Shown piece after piece: positions 36,239 to 45,110 of a stretch of 64,000 bases of DNA. The notes beneath the pieces are model-generated. The model was not told the origin of the DNA and did no database searches. It saw only the letters and a program-made list of their open reading frames with translations. Each line of letters starts with the position of its first letter. Position 1 is the first letter of the stretch. The stretch lies in contig CAJTPZ010000008.1 of NCBI GenBank assembly GCA_910578395.1, positions 1-64,000 of the forward strand. Reading direction: 5' to 3'. The translations under genes were made by a program, and so were the position numbers. The stretch is from an uncultured Muribaculaceae bacterium (GTDB taxonomy: Bacteria; Bacteroidota; Bacteroidia; Bacteroidales; Muribaculaceae).

Positions 36239-37513
36239 ATGGGTATCAAATACATATTAAAACGTCTGTTGGCAGAGTGGAAGTCCAACATGTGGCTTGC
36301 AATAGAACTGCTCATAGTTTCGGTGGTGATATGGATAATCGCTGATCAGTTGTATGTGGTGAATAGTCGGATGAATGAGGACCCGGGGTTTGACATCTCC
36401 AATACATTTCTTGTTTCGATTGAGGAGCTTGGAGAGAGTGCTCCTGAATATTCCGCTGCCTATAGCAGTGATTCAGCCCGCAGTTCAAGCAAGCGGGAGG
36501 TAATCGAACGTTTGCGCCGTCGTCCGGAGATAGAGGTGGTCGGGTTGTCGATCAATTCCTATCCTTATAATGGATCCAATTCAGGAACAATGCTACAGCA
36601 TGTCACTGAAGACGGCGACACGCTGCGAAACAGCATGATCGTTAGATCTGTCTCTCCCGATTTTCTTAAGGTTTTCCGTTATCGTGGCGCGAATGGCGAG
36701 ACACCTGAGCAACTTGCCGAGATTTTTGCCAAGCATCCTGACGGAATTATGGTCTCATCAAATGTGTTTGGCGCAGATTTTGATGCAACTGTACTGACCG
36801 GCAGGGAAGTGGAACGCTATGAGGGAGGATTTGCTCCGGTAAAAATAATAGCGGTTCTTCAGCCTGTTAAATACAATGAATATGAAAGAATGTCGGATGC
36901 AACGTCGGTGGTATCGTCAATCGGCATTGATGAAGAGGGTAATGTGCAGGGTTGGTACAACGAGATAACGGTGAGGGTGAAAGACGGTATGGAAAAAGAT
37001 TTTATTGAAAATCTCCTTGCCGACAGTGAGAGCCAGTTCAGAGTCGGTAACCTGTATCTTGCAGGAGTACAGTCATTCGATCGCATTGCCAAAGCGTATA
37101 ACCTTGGAAGAAAGCAGGCCCTCACCAGTAAGTTTATCGTGATGTCGTTTCTGCTTGTCAATATTTTTCTGGGACTTCTCGGCACTTTCTGGTTCCGCAC
37201 ACGGCAGCGTTACTCAGAGATCGCACTGATGAAGGTGACCGGTGCGACAGCACGCAAGGTATTTATGACCCAGATCGGCGAGGGCCTTGTGCTGCTGGCG
37301 TGTATCACGCCTGTCGCAGCTGCAATAGAGATAAACATGGCTATGATGGAAATCAACGCTTTAGGGGATTATGGCTATCTTGAATGGCCCCGTATGATTT
37401 CGTGCATCGCGATCGTTTTCGGTATCATGGCATTCATGATTGTCTGTGGAGTCTCAATTCCTGCCTACAGGGCTATGCATGTCAATCCGGCTTCGGCTCT
37501 GCACGATGAATAA
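36239..37513 (+). CDS. MacB/FtsX-type ABC permease (pair B, copy 1)
   Basis: A 424-residue permease. It starts with a cytoplasmic stretch and a helix (NMWLAIELLIVSVVIWIIAD, about 17-36), then the periplasmic domain to about 285. The C-terminal helix bundle opens with LVNIFLGLLGTFWFRTRQRY and the EIALMKVTGATARKVF motif. It is most like the permease at 38846 (NIWLFLEMIIVSVVTWVVID, LVNLSLGVVGTF). It starts 5 nt after the preceding gene, so the two are translated together. Confidence 0.9.
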   Translation: MGIKYILKRLLAEWKSNMWLAIELLIVSVVIWIIADQLYVVNSRMNEDPGFDISNTFLVSIEELGESAPEYSAAYSSDSARSSSKREVIERLRRRPEIEVVGLSINSYPYNGSNSGTMLQHVTEDGDTLRNSMIVRSVSPDFLKVFRYRGANGETPEQLAEIFAKHPDGIMVSSNVFGADFDATVLTGREVERYEGGFAPVKIIAVLQPVKYNEYERMSDATSVVSSIGIDEEGNVQGWYNEITVRVKDGMEKDFIENLLADSESQFRVGNLYLAGVQSFDRIAKAYNLGRKQALTSKFIVMSFLLVNIFLGLLGTFWFRTRQRYSEIALMKVTGATARKVFMTQIGEGLVLLACITPVAAAIEINMAMMEINALGDYGYLEWPRMISCIAIVFGIMAFMIVCGVSIPAYRAMHVNPASALHDE

Positions 37514-37537
37514 ATAAAAAAATACATTAAGTAAAAG

Positions 37538-38839
37538 ATGATAAAGCATTATATAAAATCGGCTCTCATGCAGGCCAAGGCCGATCCATTGTTCATCGGT
37601 ATCTACATCGCAGGTGTGACTCTGGCCATTGCTACCACACTCGCTATGTCGATGATCTACTACATAAAGATCGCTTCGATATATCCTGAGACAAACCGCA
37701 GTGATACATATTATATCTCGTTGATATCCTGCAAACAAGGAGATTTTAACAGACAGAGCAATCTTGCATATTCATTCATAAAGGACGTTTTGGGAGATCT
37801 CGACGGTGTCAGGGAGGTCGGTGCTATAGAGGATGATAACAACTATCATGGAGTGCTTCTGCCAGATGGAAAGACAGAGATAAAGGTTCAGGTAAAGCCT
37901 GTGGATGACGGTTTTTTCCGTATATATGATTTCAATTTTCTGCAGGGAGAGCCTTTTGTCGCAGAGGATATCGACAGCGATGTCAAGCAGGTGATAATCT
38001 CCGATCAGGCCGCGGAATTAATATATGGTAAAAAACCTGACAACATTGTCGGAAGCATTCTGACTCTTGACCAGACTGACTACAGGATAAAGGGTGTGGT
38101 AGAGGGAGCCTCGCCACTGACCGGTGTGTCGTTTTCACATATATATCTTCCGATCGTAAGGTCGGATGCTGAGAGAAACGGCAACGTCATGGACAAACTG
38201 TGCGGAGGCAAGACTGCGATAATGATTATTGATGAGGAAAATGTCGAAGGCGTCAGGAATGAGATTATACGCAGGCTTAACGATATGACTGAAGGGACAG
38301 ATTATGAGGCAGATATTTTTGAGGCTCAGCCTCTGTCGCATGTCAAAAATGTGTTTATACCCTATGCCCTTGAGTTTTCGTGGTGGGAGGCTTTGAAAAA
38401 GAACATACTGGTACTGCTTATTCTGTTGCTCGTTCCGGCATTGAATCTTGGAGGGCTGATTTCCGGACGTATGGATACCCGCGTAGGGGAGCTTGGGCTG
38501 CGCAAGGCGTTCGGTGCAGAGAAACAGTCGATTATCCTGATGGTTATCAATGAGAACTTGGTATATACGCTTATAGGTGGCGTTCTTGGCCTGATTCTTG
38601 CCATTGTGATTGTCATGGTCGGTAAGATTCCTCTGCTGAACATGTTGTCCCCCAGTTTCGGAATGTCTAATATCGTAGAAACGGCATCAACGACATTCAG
38701 ACCGGAGATGTTCCTGTCATTCACGGTGTTTGGTGTGGCTTTAGCGATATGTATTGTGCTTAATATCATATCGGCTATAATTCCGGCAGTGTTGTCGGTG
38801 AGACGCCCGATAGTGGAATCTCTTAACGAAAAGAAATAA
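37538..38839 (+). CDS. MacB/FtsX-type ABC permease (pair A, copy 2)
   Basis: A 433-residue permease with the same plan as the gene at 34957. The first helix (LFIGIYIAGVTLAIATTLAM) is near the N-terminus and is followed by YPETNRSDTYYI and the periplasmic domain. The C-terminal bundle contains LILLLVPALNLGGLISGRMD and VGELGLRKAFGAEKQSIILM. Sequence divergence between the two copies is large, so the duplication is old or the copies were selected for different substrates. Confidence 0.9.
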   Translation: MIKHYIKSALMQAKADPLFIGIYIAGVTLAIATTLAMSMIYYIKIASIYPETNRSDTYYISLISCKQGDFNRQSNLAYSFIKDVLGDLDGVREVGAIEDDNNYHGVLLPDGKTEIKVQVKPVDDGFFRIYDFNFLQGEPFVAEDIDSDVKQVIISDQAAELIYGKKPDNIVGSILTLDQTDYRIKGVVEGASPLTGVSFSHIYLPIVRSDAERNGNVMDKLCGGKTAIMIIDEENVEGVRNEIIRRLNDMTEGTDYEADIFEAQPLSHVKNVFIPYALEFSWWEALKKNILVLLILLLVPALNLGGLISGRMDTRVGELGLRKAFGAEKQSIILMVINENLVYTLIGGVLGLILAIVIVMVGKIPLLNMLSPSFGMSNIVETASTTFRPEMFLSFTVFGVALAICIVLNIISAIIPAVLSVRRPIVESLNEKK

Positions 38840-38845
38840 ATAGCG

Positions 38846-40159
38846 ATGAAACATATATTCAAGAGCATGATGGCGCAGCGTCGCCGCAATATCTGGCTGT
38901 TTCTTGAGATGATAATAGTCTCGGTTGTGACATGGGTGGTTATAGATCCTGTTATGGTGCTTCTGAGCATAGGCAGCTGGCCGCACGGCTACGACCAGGA
39001 TCGGCTGGTCTATATGGAAGTAGGGTTGATCAAACCATCATCGTCGCGCTACAGCGAGGAAGCGGCCGACTCTGCTAAAATGAAAGATGCATTCAATGTG
39101 ATCCTGAACCGTATCAAAAGTATTCCTGATGTCGAATCGGTGACTCCGATAAGTACGGGTATGCGTCTTGATGGTGGATGGTCATCGCAGGTGTCAATGA
39201 GTTATACCAATGAAGAAGGTGACACGTTGAGAGTTAATCCGTTTGTATACTCTGTGCCTGTAAATATGGACTATTTCACTACCTACGGCATCAAGGCTGC
39301 CGATGGGTCTCCGTCGGCGGCAGAGCTGTCAAATATTTCGATGGCGCCAACCGATATTATTATAACGGAGTCGTTGGCTGTGGAAATGTTTGGTGACGGT
39401 GGCTCCTATATAGGGCGGACAACCGCTGAAAAGTTTGAAGGAATGCCTGACGGCCGCCGTGTTGTAGGGGTTGTCGAGGACGTGCGTCCGTGGCAGTCGA
39501 AGGGAGTCAGCCGTGTCATGTGGTATGGTAACAATTATAATATAAACGATGGCATAGAGAACACAGCTGTAGCTGTGAGGATCAGTGACGCTACCTCTCC
39601 ATCGCAATGGATTGCCGATCATGGCGATAATGTGCGAGCCGATTCCTATGTAGGAAACCTTTACATAAAATATGTATCGACTTATGCTGATGCCGCCAGG
39701 TCGACATGGCAGGAGCGCAGCGCTAAGTCGGAAAAACGGCTCAAGATCGTGTTGCTGATATTTTTCCTTGTCAATCTTTCACTTGGCGTGGTCGGTACAT
39801 TTTATCTGCAGACGCGTCAGCGCAGCCGCGATGCGGGCATTATGAAGTCGTTTGGCGCTACTTGCGGCAATATTTTTAGAAATCTCACATTGGAGTCTAT
39901 GCTTATTACTTTTGCCGGATGGCTTATCGGTTGCCTGCTTTATCTCAATTATGCTTTTAAGGAGGGATTGTCGGCGGGTATTGACTGGAATATGGATTAT
40001 CTGCCTAAAGAAAGCTGGATTGTAGATTTTTGGACGCATTATGCTATTGTGTCGCTGACTGTACTTGTGATACTTCTTATAATAGTGTTTTTCGGGGTAA
40101 GTATGCCCGCACGTCGCATTTCCAGAATTGATCCTGTGACAGCTCTCAGAGAGGAATAA
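38846..40159 (+). CDS. MacB/FtsX-type ABC permease (pair B, copy 2)
   Basis: A 437-residue permease with the plan of the gene at 36239. The first helix lies at about 15-35, then comes the periplasmic domain, then LVNLSLGVVGTFYLQTRQRS with DAGIMKSFGATCGNIF and two more helices ending in VLVILLIIVFFGVSMPARRI. It starts 6 nt after the preceding permease and is followed after 42 nt by the TolC gene. With the previous gene it probably forms a second heterodimeric membrane core. Confidence 0.9.
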   Translation: MKHIFKSMMAQRRRNIWLFLEMIIVSVVTWVVIDPVMVLLSIGSWPHGYDQDRLVYMEVGLIKPSSSRYSEEAADSAKMKDAFNVILNRIKSIPDVESVTPISTGMRLDGGWSSQVSMSYTNEEGDTLRVNPFVYSVPVNMDYFTTYGIKAADGSPSAAELSNISMAPTDIIITESLAVEMFGDGGSYIGRTTAEKFEGMPDGRRVVGVVEDVRPWQSKGVSRVMWYGNNYNINDGIENTAVAVRISDATSPSQWIADHGDNVRADSYVGNLYIKYVSTYADAARSTWQERSAKSEKRLKIVLLIFFLVNLSLGVVGTFYLQTRQRSRDAGIMKSFGATCGNIFRNLTLESMLITFAGWLIGCLLYLNYAFKEGLSAGIDWNMDYLPKESWIVDFWTHYAIVSLTVLVILLIIVFFGVSMPARRISRIDPVTALREE

Positions 40160-40201
40160 GATCAAAAATAAGTCTGTGTGAAAACAACGAAGCGAATTAA
40201 G

Positions 40202-41674
40202 ATGAATAGATTTTATATACTGACGCTTTCGATAATGCTGGCTGTGATGCCGGCATTATCGGAAAAGCGCTCCATCACGCTTGATGAGACGATACTGATG
40301 GCCCGGAGCAGAAGTGTTGACGCGCAGGTAGCCGTAAATGCGTTCAGAAGTGCTTACTGGTCTTATCGCACCTATCGCGCGGAGCTTTTGCCGGAGGTGA
40401 ATTTCAATGCGAAAGTGCCTTCCTATGCCAAGAGCTACTCTGCCTATCAGCTTGACAACGGCTCTTACACGTTTGTGCGCAACAATTATCTGAACATGAA
40501 TGGTCAGCTGTCGATTGACCAGTCGATATGGCTGACCGGCGGAACACTCTCGCTGAATACTTCACTCGATTTCATGCGCACGCTCGATTCGCCGGCAACC
40601 AACCGGTATATGTCTATTCCGGTGGCGTTGACTCTTTCACAGCCTATTTTTGCAGTGAACAACGTTAAGTGGAAACGCAAAATAGAGCCGGTGCGCTATG
40701 AGGAGGCTAAGGCTGATTTTATGGAGGCGACTGAAAAGGTCGCGATGACTGCGATAAATTACTACTTCAATCTTTTGTATTCGACAGAGAATGTAGAGAT
40801 TGAAAAACAAAATGTCGAGAACGCATCGAAGCTTTACGAAGTGGCCCAGGCAAAGCGGAAAATGGGTCAGATAAGCGAAAACGATCTTCTGCAGCTTGAG
40901 TTGAATAAGATACAAGCCGAAGCCAAACTGACCGATGCGCTGAGCAACAGGCAGAGCAACATGTTTCAGCTTGTGGCATTTCTTGATCTTCCGGAGGATA
41001 CGGAGCTGATTCCCGAAATGCCGCTTCATGCGCCGGATATGTCAATTGACTACAATAGTGTGCTTGAGCGGGCTCTTGAAAACAATTCTCTGAGCAAAAA
41101 TCTGCGCCGTCGTCAGCTTGAGGCCGATTATGCTGTCGCAACGGCTAAGGGAAACATGAGACAGGTAACGCTATACGCCCAGATAGGTTTTACAGGTACC
41201 GACAACACGTTACGTTCGGTCTACGACAGATTGAAAGACAATCAGGTCGTGGAAATAGGTGTGAAAATACCTATACTCGACTGGGGTAAGCGCCGCGGAC
41301 AGGTGAAAGTCGCCGAAAGCAACCGTGAGCTTACCAAAGCGAGGCTTCGCCAGGAGGCGCTCACGTTCAATCAGGATCTTTTTGTGCTTGTAGAGCGATT
41401 CAACAATCAACGCCAGCAGGTTAATATCGCCGAGAAAGCCGATACAATCGCCAACAGGCGTTATCACACCAATTACGAGACTTTCATGATAGGTAAAATC
41501 TCGACTCTTGATCTCAACGACTCAAACACGGCCAAGGATCAGGCCCGTCTGAAAGTGATCAACGAGTTGTTTAATTTCTGGTATTACTATTATCAGTTGC
41601 GCTCGCTCACTCTTTGGGACTTCATGAAGGGTACTTCAATTGATGCTGATTTTGATAAAATAGTCAAAGGTTGA
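40202..41674 (+). CDS. TolC-family outer-membrane channel (ABC exporter partner)
   Basis: A 490-residue outer-membrane protein with a signal peptide (MNRFYILTLSIMLAVMPALS) and the two-repeat OEP layout. A long helix around KLYEVAQAKRKMGQISENDL and the C-terminal half with VKIPILDWGKRRGQVKVAES are typical. The ATG at 40202 is preferred over a GTG at 40178 because it opens the signal peptide. It completes a tripartite export route with the adaptor and permeases upstream. Confidence 0.92.
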   Translation: MNRFYILTLSIMLAVMPALSEKRSITLDETILMARSRSVDAQVAVNAFRSAYWSYRTYRAELLPEVNFNAKVPSYAKSYSAYQLDNGSYTFVRNNYLNMNGQLSIDQSIWLTGGTLSLNTSLDFMRTLDSPATNRYMSIPVALTLSQPIFAVNNVKWKRKIEPVRYEEAKADFMEATEKVAMTAINYYFNLLYSTENVEIEKQNVENASKLYEVAQAKRKMGQISENDLLQLELNKIQAEAKLTDALSNRQSNMFQLVAFLDLPEDTELIPEMPLHAPDMSIDYNSVLERALENNSLSKNLRRRQLEADYAVATAKGNMRQVTLYAQIGFTGTDNTLRSVYDRLKDNQVVEIGVKIPILDWGKRRGQVKVAESNRELTKARLRQEALTFNQDLFVLVERFNNQRQQVNIAEKADTIANRRYHTNYETFMIGKISTLDLNDSNTAKDQARLKVINELFNFWYYYYQLRSLTLWDFMKGTSIDADFDKIVKG

Positions 41675-41696
41675 ATAAATGAATGTTTGAAAGCGG

Positions 41697-41725
41697 CCGG
41701 GCGTCATAACGTCCGGTTGTTTTTA
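41697..41725 (+). terminator. Terminator-like hairpin between tolC and the regulator genes
   Basis: An 8-bp stem (41697-41704 with 41709-41716, one G-U), loop CATA, followed by TTGTTTTTATT. It lies 22 nt after the tolC stop and 9 nt before the response regulator start. It should lower expression of the two regulator genes relative to the exporter genes. Confidence 0.7.
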
Positions 41726-41733
41726 TTATCTTT

Positions 41734-43104
41734 ATGGCAATGGAAAAATTGCGTATACTGATTGCTGATGATGATGAGGGCGTGAGAAGCTCTCTGAAGC
41801 TTTTGTTGCACCGTACGGGCTATGAGGTGGTGACTGTGTCTGACGCGGCCGGGGCAATGGAGGTGGTGAGGAGCGATATGCCATTGAATCTCGCATTGAT
41901 CGACATGAATTACACTCGTGCGACCAGTGGCGACGAAGGGTTGGTGCTGCTCAGGCAGATCAAAATTTTCCGTCCGGATCTTCCGGTGATACTGATGACT
42001 GCATGGGCGACGATAGCTCTTGCAGTGAAAGGGGTGCAGGCCGGGGCTGTCGACTTTGTGAGCAAACCGTGGGACAACCGCGGACTTTTGCAACAGATAA
42101 GATCGGCTATAGATGTGTATGGTGCGGATCATGGCGAGCAAGATGACAGCGGTTTTGACCGCTGCGGTATTATCGGAAATTCGCCGCGTATGCTTGAAAT
42201 CATGGCGACATTGAAGAAGATAGCTCCGACTGATGCTCCTGTGCTTATAATGGGAGAGAATGGAACGGGTAAGGAACTTATCGCCCAGGCCTTGCACAAC
42301 AACAGTCCGCGCAGGACACGGCCGTTTGTGAAAGTGAATCTCGGAGGCATGTCGTCGACTCTTTTCGAGAGCGAGATGTTCGGTCATAAAAAGGGTGCTT
42401 TTACAGGAGCCGTGGCCGACCGCCCAGGCCGCTTTGCCGCCGCTGATACCGGAACGATATTTCTTGACGAGATAGGTGATCTCGACCTTGCATCGCAGGT
42501 GAAGATGTTGCGCGTGCTTCAGGAGCACACCTATGAGCGTCTTGGTGATGACCGGGTGCGCCATGTGGATGTCAGGGTAGTGTGTGCCACCAATGCCAAC
42601 CTGCCCGCTATGGTTGCCGACCGCACTTTCCGTGAAGATCTTTTTTACCGCATAAATCTTATTACCATAGAGCTTCCCGCGTTACGTGACCGTCGGTCGG
42701 ATATACCGGATCTCGTAGGCTTTTTTGTAAGACAGTGTGCTGAAGAATCGGGAGGTGCTGAGGCGCGGTTTGACGACGGGGCTATGGAGCTGCTGAAAAA
42801 GCTTCCATATCCCGGCAACATAAGAGAGCTGCGTAATCTTGTGAGAAAATGTCTGTTGCTTATCGACAAAGAGGTTATTTCGGCAGATGATCTTTTGCCG
42901 GTGCTGAATCCAGCCGGAGTGGAGGCTGTTTCGATGGAATCGACTTTTCTTCCAGAGGCAAGCACGCTTGACAACATGCAGTGTGCGGCCATAAGATCGG
43001 CTTTACATATACATGGCGGTAACCTGTCGAGGGTGGCTGCATCGCTTGGAATAACACGACAGACGCTTTATCGTCGCATGGACAAATACCATATCGACCG
43101 ATGA
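41734..43104 (+). CDS. Sigma-54-dependent response regulator (NtrC family)
   Basis: A 456-residue enhancer-binding protein. The receiver domain is at about 5-120, with acidic Asp12-14 and phospho-acceptor Asp57 (LIDMN). The AAA+ domain, about 145-375, has Walker A GENGTGKE, the sigma-54 contact loop GAFTGA and Walker B TGTIFLDEIGD. A Fis-type helix-turn-helix ends the protein (LSRVAASLGITRQTLYRRMD). All motifs needed to activate sigma-54 polymerase are intact. A sigma-54 promoter and a palindrome lie before the exporter operon, so this protein is the likely activator. Confidence 0.95.
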   Translation: MAMEKLRILIADDDEGVRSSLKLLLHRTGYEVVTVSDAAGAMEVVRSDMPLNLALIDMNYTRATSGDEGLVLLRQIKIFRPDLPVILMTAWATIALAVKGVQAGAVDFVSKPWDNRGLLQQIRSAIDVYGADHGEQDDSGFDRCGIIGNSPRMLEIMATLKKIAPTDAPVLIMGENGTGKELIAQALHNNSPRRTRPFVKVNLGGMSSTLFESEMFGHKKGAFTGAVADRPGRFAAADTGTIFLDEIGDLDLASQVKMLRVLQEHTYERLGDDRVRHVDVRVVCATNANLPAMVADRTFREDLFYRINLITIELPALRDRRSDIPDLVGFFVRQCAEESGGAEARFDDGAMELLKKLPYPGNIRELRNLVRKCLLLIDKEVISADDLLPVLNPAGVEAVSMESTFLPEASTLDNMQCAAIRSALHIHGGNLSRVAASLGITRQTLYRRMDKYHIDR

Positions 43105-44408
43105 GATTAAAGTATATCTTCTTGTGGATAAGTCTGATGCTTGTCGGACTTGTCGGGGTCATATTGTGGCGGGAAGGAACCGGCAGCATGACTTCACTAC
43201 TTTTTTGTGAGGGATGTCTGGCTGTTATAATTCTGTTTCTATGGATTTTTTACCGTAATGTGGTGAAACCTGCCAAGATTCTGAAACAGGCATCGGGACT
43301 GATGAGTGGAATGGATTTCTCGAGCCGTGTACGCACTACCGGACAACCTGACATGGATGAAGTGATAGGTGTGTTCAATAAAATGCTGATGCACCTTAGT
43401 GAACAGAGGCTCAGGGTTAGAGAAATCAATGAAATGCTTGATATAATGATTTCGGTTATGCCTACAGGAGTGATTATAACGGAATCAAACGGGTGTCTGG
43501 TGCATGTGAATCCAAGTGCGGCAAAATTTCTTGAAATCGAGAATCCAAGGTGCTATAAGGGGCATAATCTTTTAGAAATACGGCATCGTCTCGCAGTCAT
43601 GCTGAAAGATATGGAAGAGGGTAAAGTGACAGTTGTGCGTATTAACGGAACCAAACTTTACCGTTGTTTTTCCTATCGTTTTTTCAACATGGGAGTGCCT
43701 CATATATTTTATATCATCGAGGAGATGACCAAGGATATCATGGAGGTGCAGCGACGTTCTTACCGCAAGGTGTTGCGTGTGATTTCACATGAGGTCAACA
43801 ATACTATGGCAGGGCTTAATGCTACATTGGAAATACTTGAACAGGATCTCGCCGACACACTTGACAACGATATGCAGCAGTCGATAGCATCTTTGCTGAT
43901 ACGCAACCGGGCGGTAGTCAAATTCATTTCATCGCTTGCCGACACAGCCCGTATACCCGAGCCTGAGCGCAAAAGCTTCAATTTATTGCCGCTGCTGTCA
44001 GATCTGACATCACAGATGCAGGTTATATGGAGTGAAAGCGGGGTCGCATTTGAGATGGATGACTATGCGCCCGGCGACAGTCTTATGCTAAACGCCGATA
44101 TGAGCCAGATCCAGCAGGTACTGTTGAATGTGATGAAGAATGCGGCCGAGAGTGTGGAGGGAGATGGAATCGTAAGAATAGAGCCTGATCTTGCAAATAT
44201 GAGACTTACGATAAGTGATAATGGACGTCCCATTACCCGCGAGGTCGCCGATCAGCTGTTTACTCCTTTTTTCACGACTAAGCCAAACGGACAGGGCATA
44301 GGGTTGATGATGGTTGGTGAGATACTCGACAATCATGGTTATGGGTACTCGCTTGCGACGTCGGATACCGATGGTCTTACCCGTTTTACTATTGCTTTTG
44401 CTCAGTAG
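43101..44408 (+). CDS. Membrane histidine kinase (NtrY/NtrB-like)
   Basis: A 435-residue sensor kinase. Two helices near the N-terminus (about 5-22 and 33-52) enclose a very short periplasmic loop, so it probably senses something in or near the membrane. A HAMP-like linker is followed by a PAS domain (MPTGVIITESNGCLVHVNPS, about 115-210). The phospho-acceptor His is in VISHEVNNTM; the ATPase domain has NVMKNAAES (N box), ISDNGRP (G1) and GQGIGLMM (G2). It overlaps the response regulator by 4 bp. Confidence 0.94.
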   Translation: MRLKYIFLWISLMLVGLVGVILWREGTGSMTSLLFCEGCLAVIILFLWIFYRNVVKPAKILKQASGLMSGMDFSSRVRTTGQPDMDEVIGVFNKMLMHLSEQRLRVREINEMLDIMISVMPTGVIITESNGCLVHVNPSAAKFLEIENPRCYKGHNLLEIRHRLAVMLKDMEEGKVTVVRINGTKLYRCFSYRFFNMGVPHIFYIIEEMTKDIMEVQRRSYRKVLRVISHEVNNTMAGLNATLEILEQDLADTLDNDMQQSIASLLIRNRAVVKFISSLADTARIPEPERKSFNLLPLLSDLTSQMQVIWSESGVAFEMDDYAPGDSLMLNADMSQIQQVLLNVMKNAAESVEGDGIVRIEPDLANMRLTISDNGRPITREVADQLFTPFFTTKPNGQGIGLMMVGEILDNHGYGYSLATSDTDGLTRFTIAFAQ

Positions 44409-44488
44409 GTAGAAGTGAGGAAGCTAAAATTGCAGGGGAGGAATCAACAGCACTGCAAGCTTATATTTAAGTTATATTAAATAGAAAA

Positions 44489-44535
44489 AGCGGCTACCTT
44501 CGCCATGACCGGTATAGGGATAGCCGCTGTTTTTA
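44489..44535 (+). terminator. Terminator after the two-component genes
   Basis: Stem AGCGGCTA/TAGCCGCT (44489-44496 with 44521-44528), with an inner ACC/GGT pairing, followed by GTTTTTATT. Confidence 0.7.
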
Positions 44536-44567
44536 TTGCAATTGATTTTCAGAAAAAAAACGGTGAA

Positions 44568-44594
44568 TGAAACTTTCCGCCGGAAATGTGCACC
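44568..44594 (+). promoter_or_regulatory. Candidate autoregulated ECF promoter
   Basis: TGAAAC, 17 nt, CACC. TGAAAC ends exactly 45 nt before the sigma start codon, as in the paralogous operon at 14117-14143, and the leader ends are alike (AAACAGAATAAGAA against AAACAAATAAAAA). The -10 part is less like the CGTC consensus than in the other copy. Confidence 0.45.
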
Positions 44595-44618
44595 TAACGA
44601 AGCAAAACAGAATAAGAA

Positions 44619-45110
44619 ATGACAAGTCCTCCGATAAATGAAAGGGAGTTTGCTTCGCTGATAAACGAGCACTTCAGGATAATAAACAAGGTCAGCTATT
44701 TCTATGCCAGCGAAAAGTTGCCGTATGATGATCTGCGTCAGGAAATCTATGTGAATATTTGGCTTGGATTAAAACAATTCCGAGGCGACAGCAAAATTTC
44801 AACGTGGATCTACAGGGTGGCGGTAAATTCCGCATTGATGGCTATCCGTTCGTTAAAGCCCAGAATTGAAACTATACCTATGGATTTCAGCATACTTGAC
44901 ATTTCTTCAGAAATAGACGATATGCAGAAAGAGAATCTTCAGCAATTATATTCCCTGATCAATAGGCTTGAGGAAATTGAAAAGGCTATCATATTGCTTT
45001 GGCTTGATGAGTACTCCTATGATGAAATAGCTGATACGCTCGGACTTAAGCGCAATACAGTTGCCATCAAAATACATCGCATTAAAAATAAACTCTCTAA
45101 ATCGCTATGA
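44619..45110 (+). CDS. ECF-family RNA polymerase sigma factor
   Basis: A 163-residue two-domain sigma factor. Region 2 contains YDDLRQEIYVNIWLGLKQF and STWIYRVAVNSA; region 4 contains YSYDEIADTLGLKRNTVAIK. It is clearly paralogous to the sigma factor at 13508 (shared DLRQ, NIW, FRG-SK, STWIYRVA-NS). It overlaps the membrane protein gene by 4 bp, so the two are translationally coupled. The start ATG has the same AAATGACAA context as the other copy. Confidence 0.94.
   Translation: MTSPPINEREFASLINEHFRIINKVSYFYASEKLPYDDLRQEIYVNIWLGLKQFRGDSKISTWIYRVAVNSALMAIRSLKPRIETIPMDFSILDISSEIDDMQKENLQQLYSLINRLEEIEKAIILLWLDEYSYDEIADTLGLKRNTVAIKIHRIKNKLSKSL

Noticed and set aside
41704..42564. Open frame of 286 codons antisense to the response regulator
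   Set aside because: No recognisable domain, and the plus-strand frame has every NtrC-family motif.
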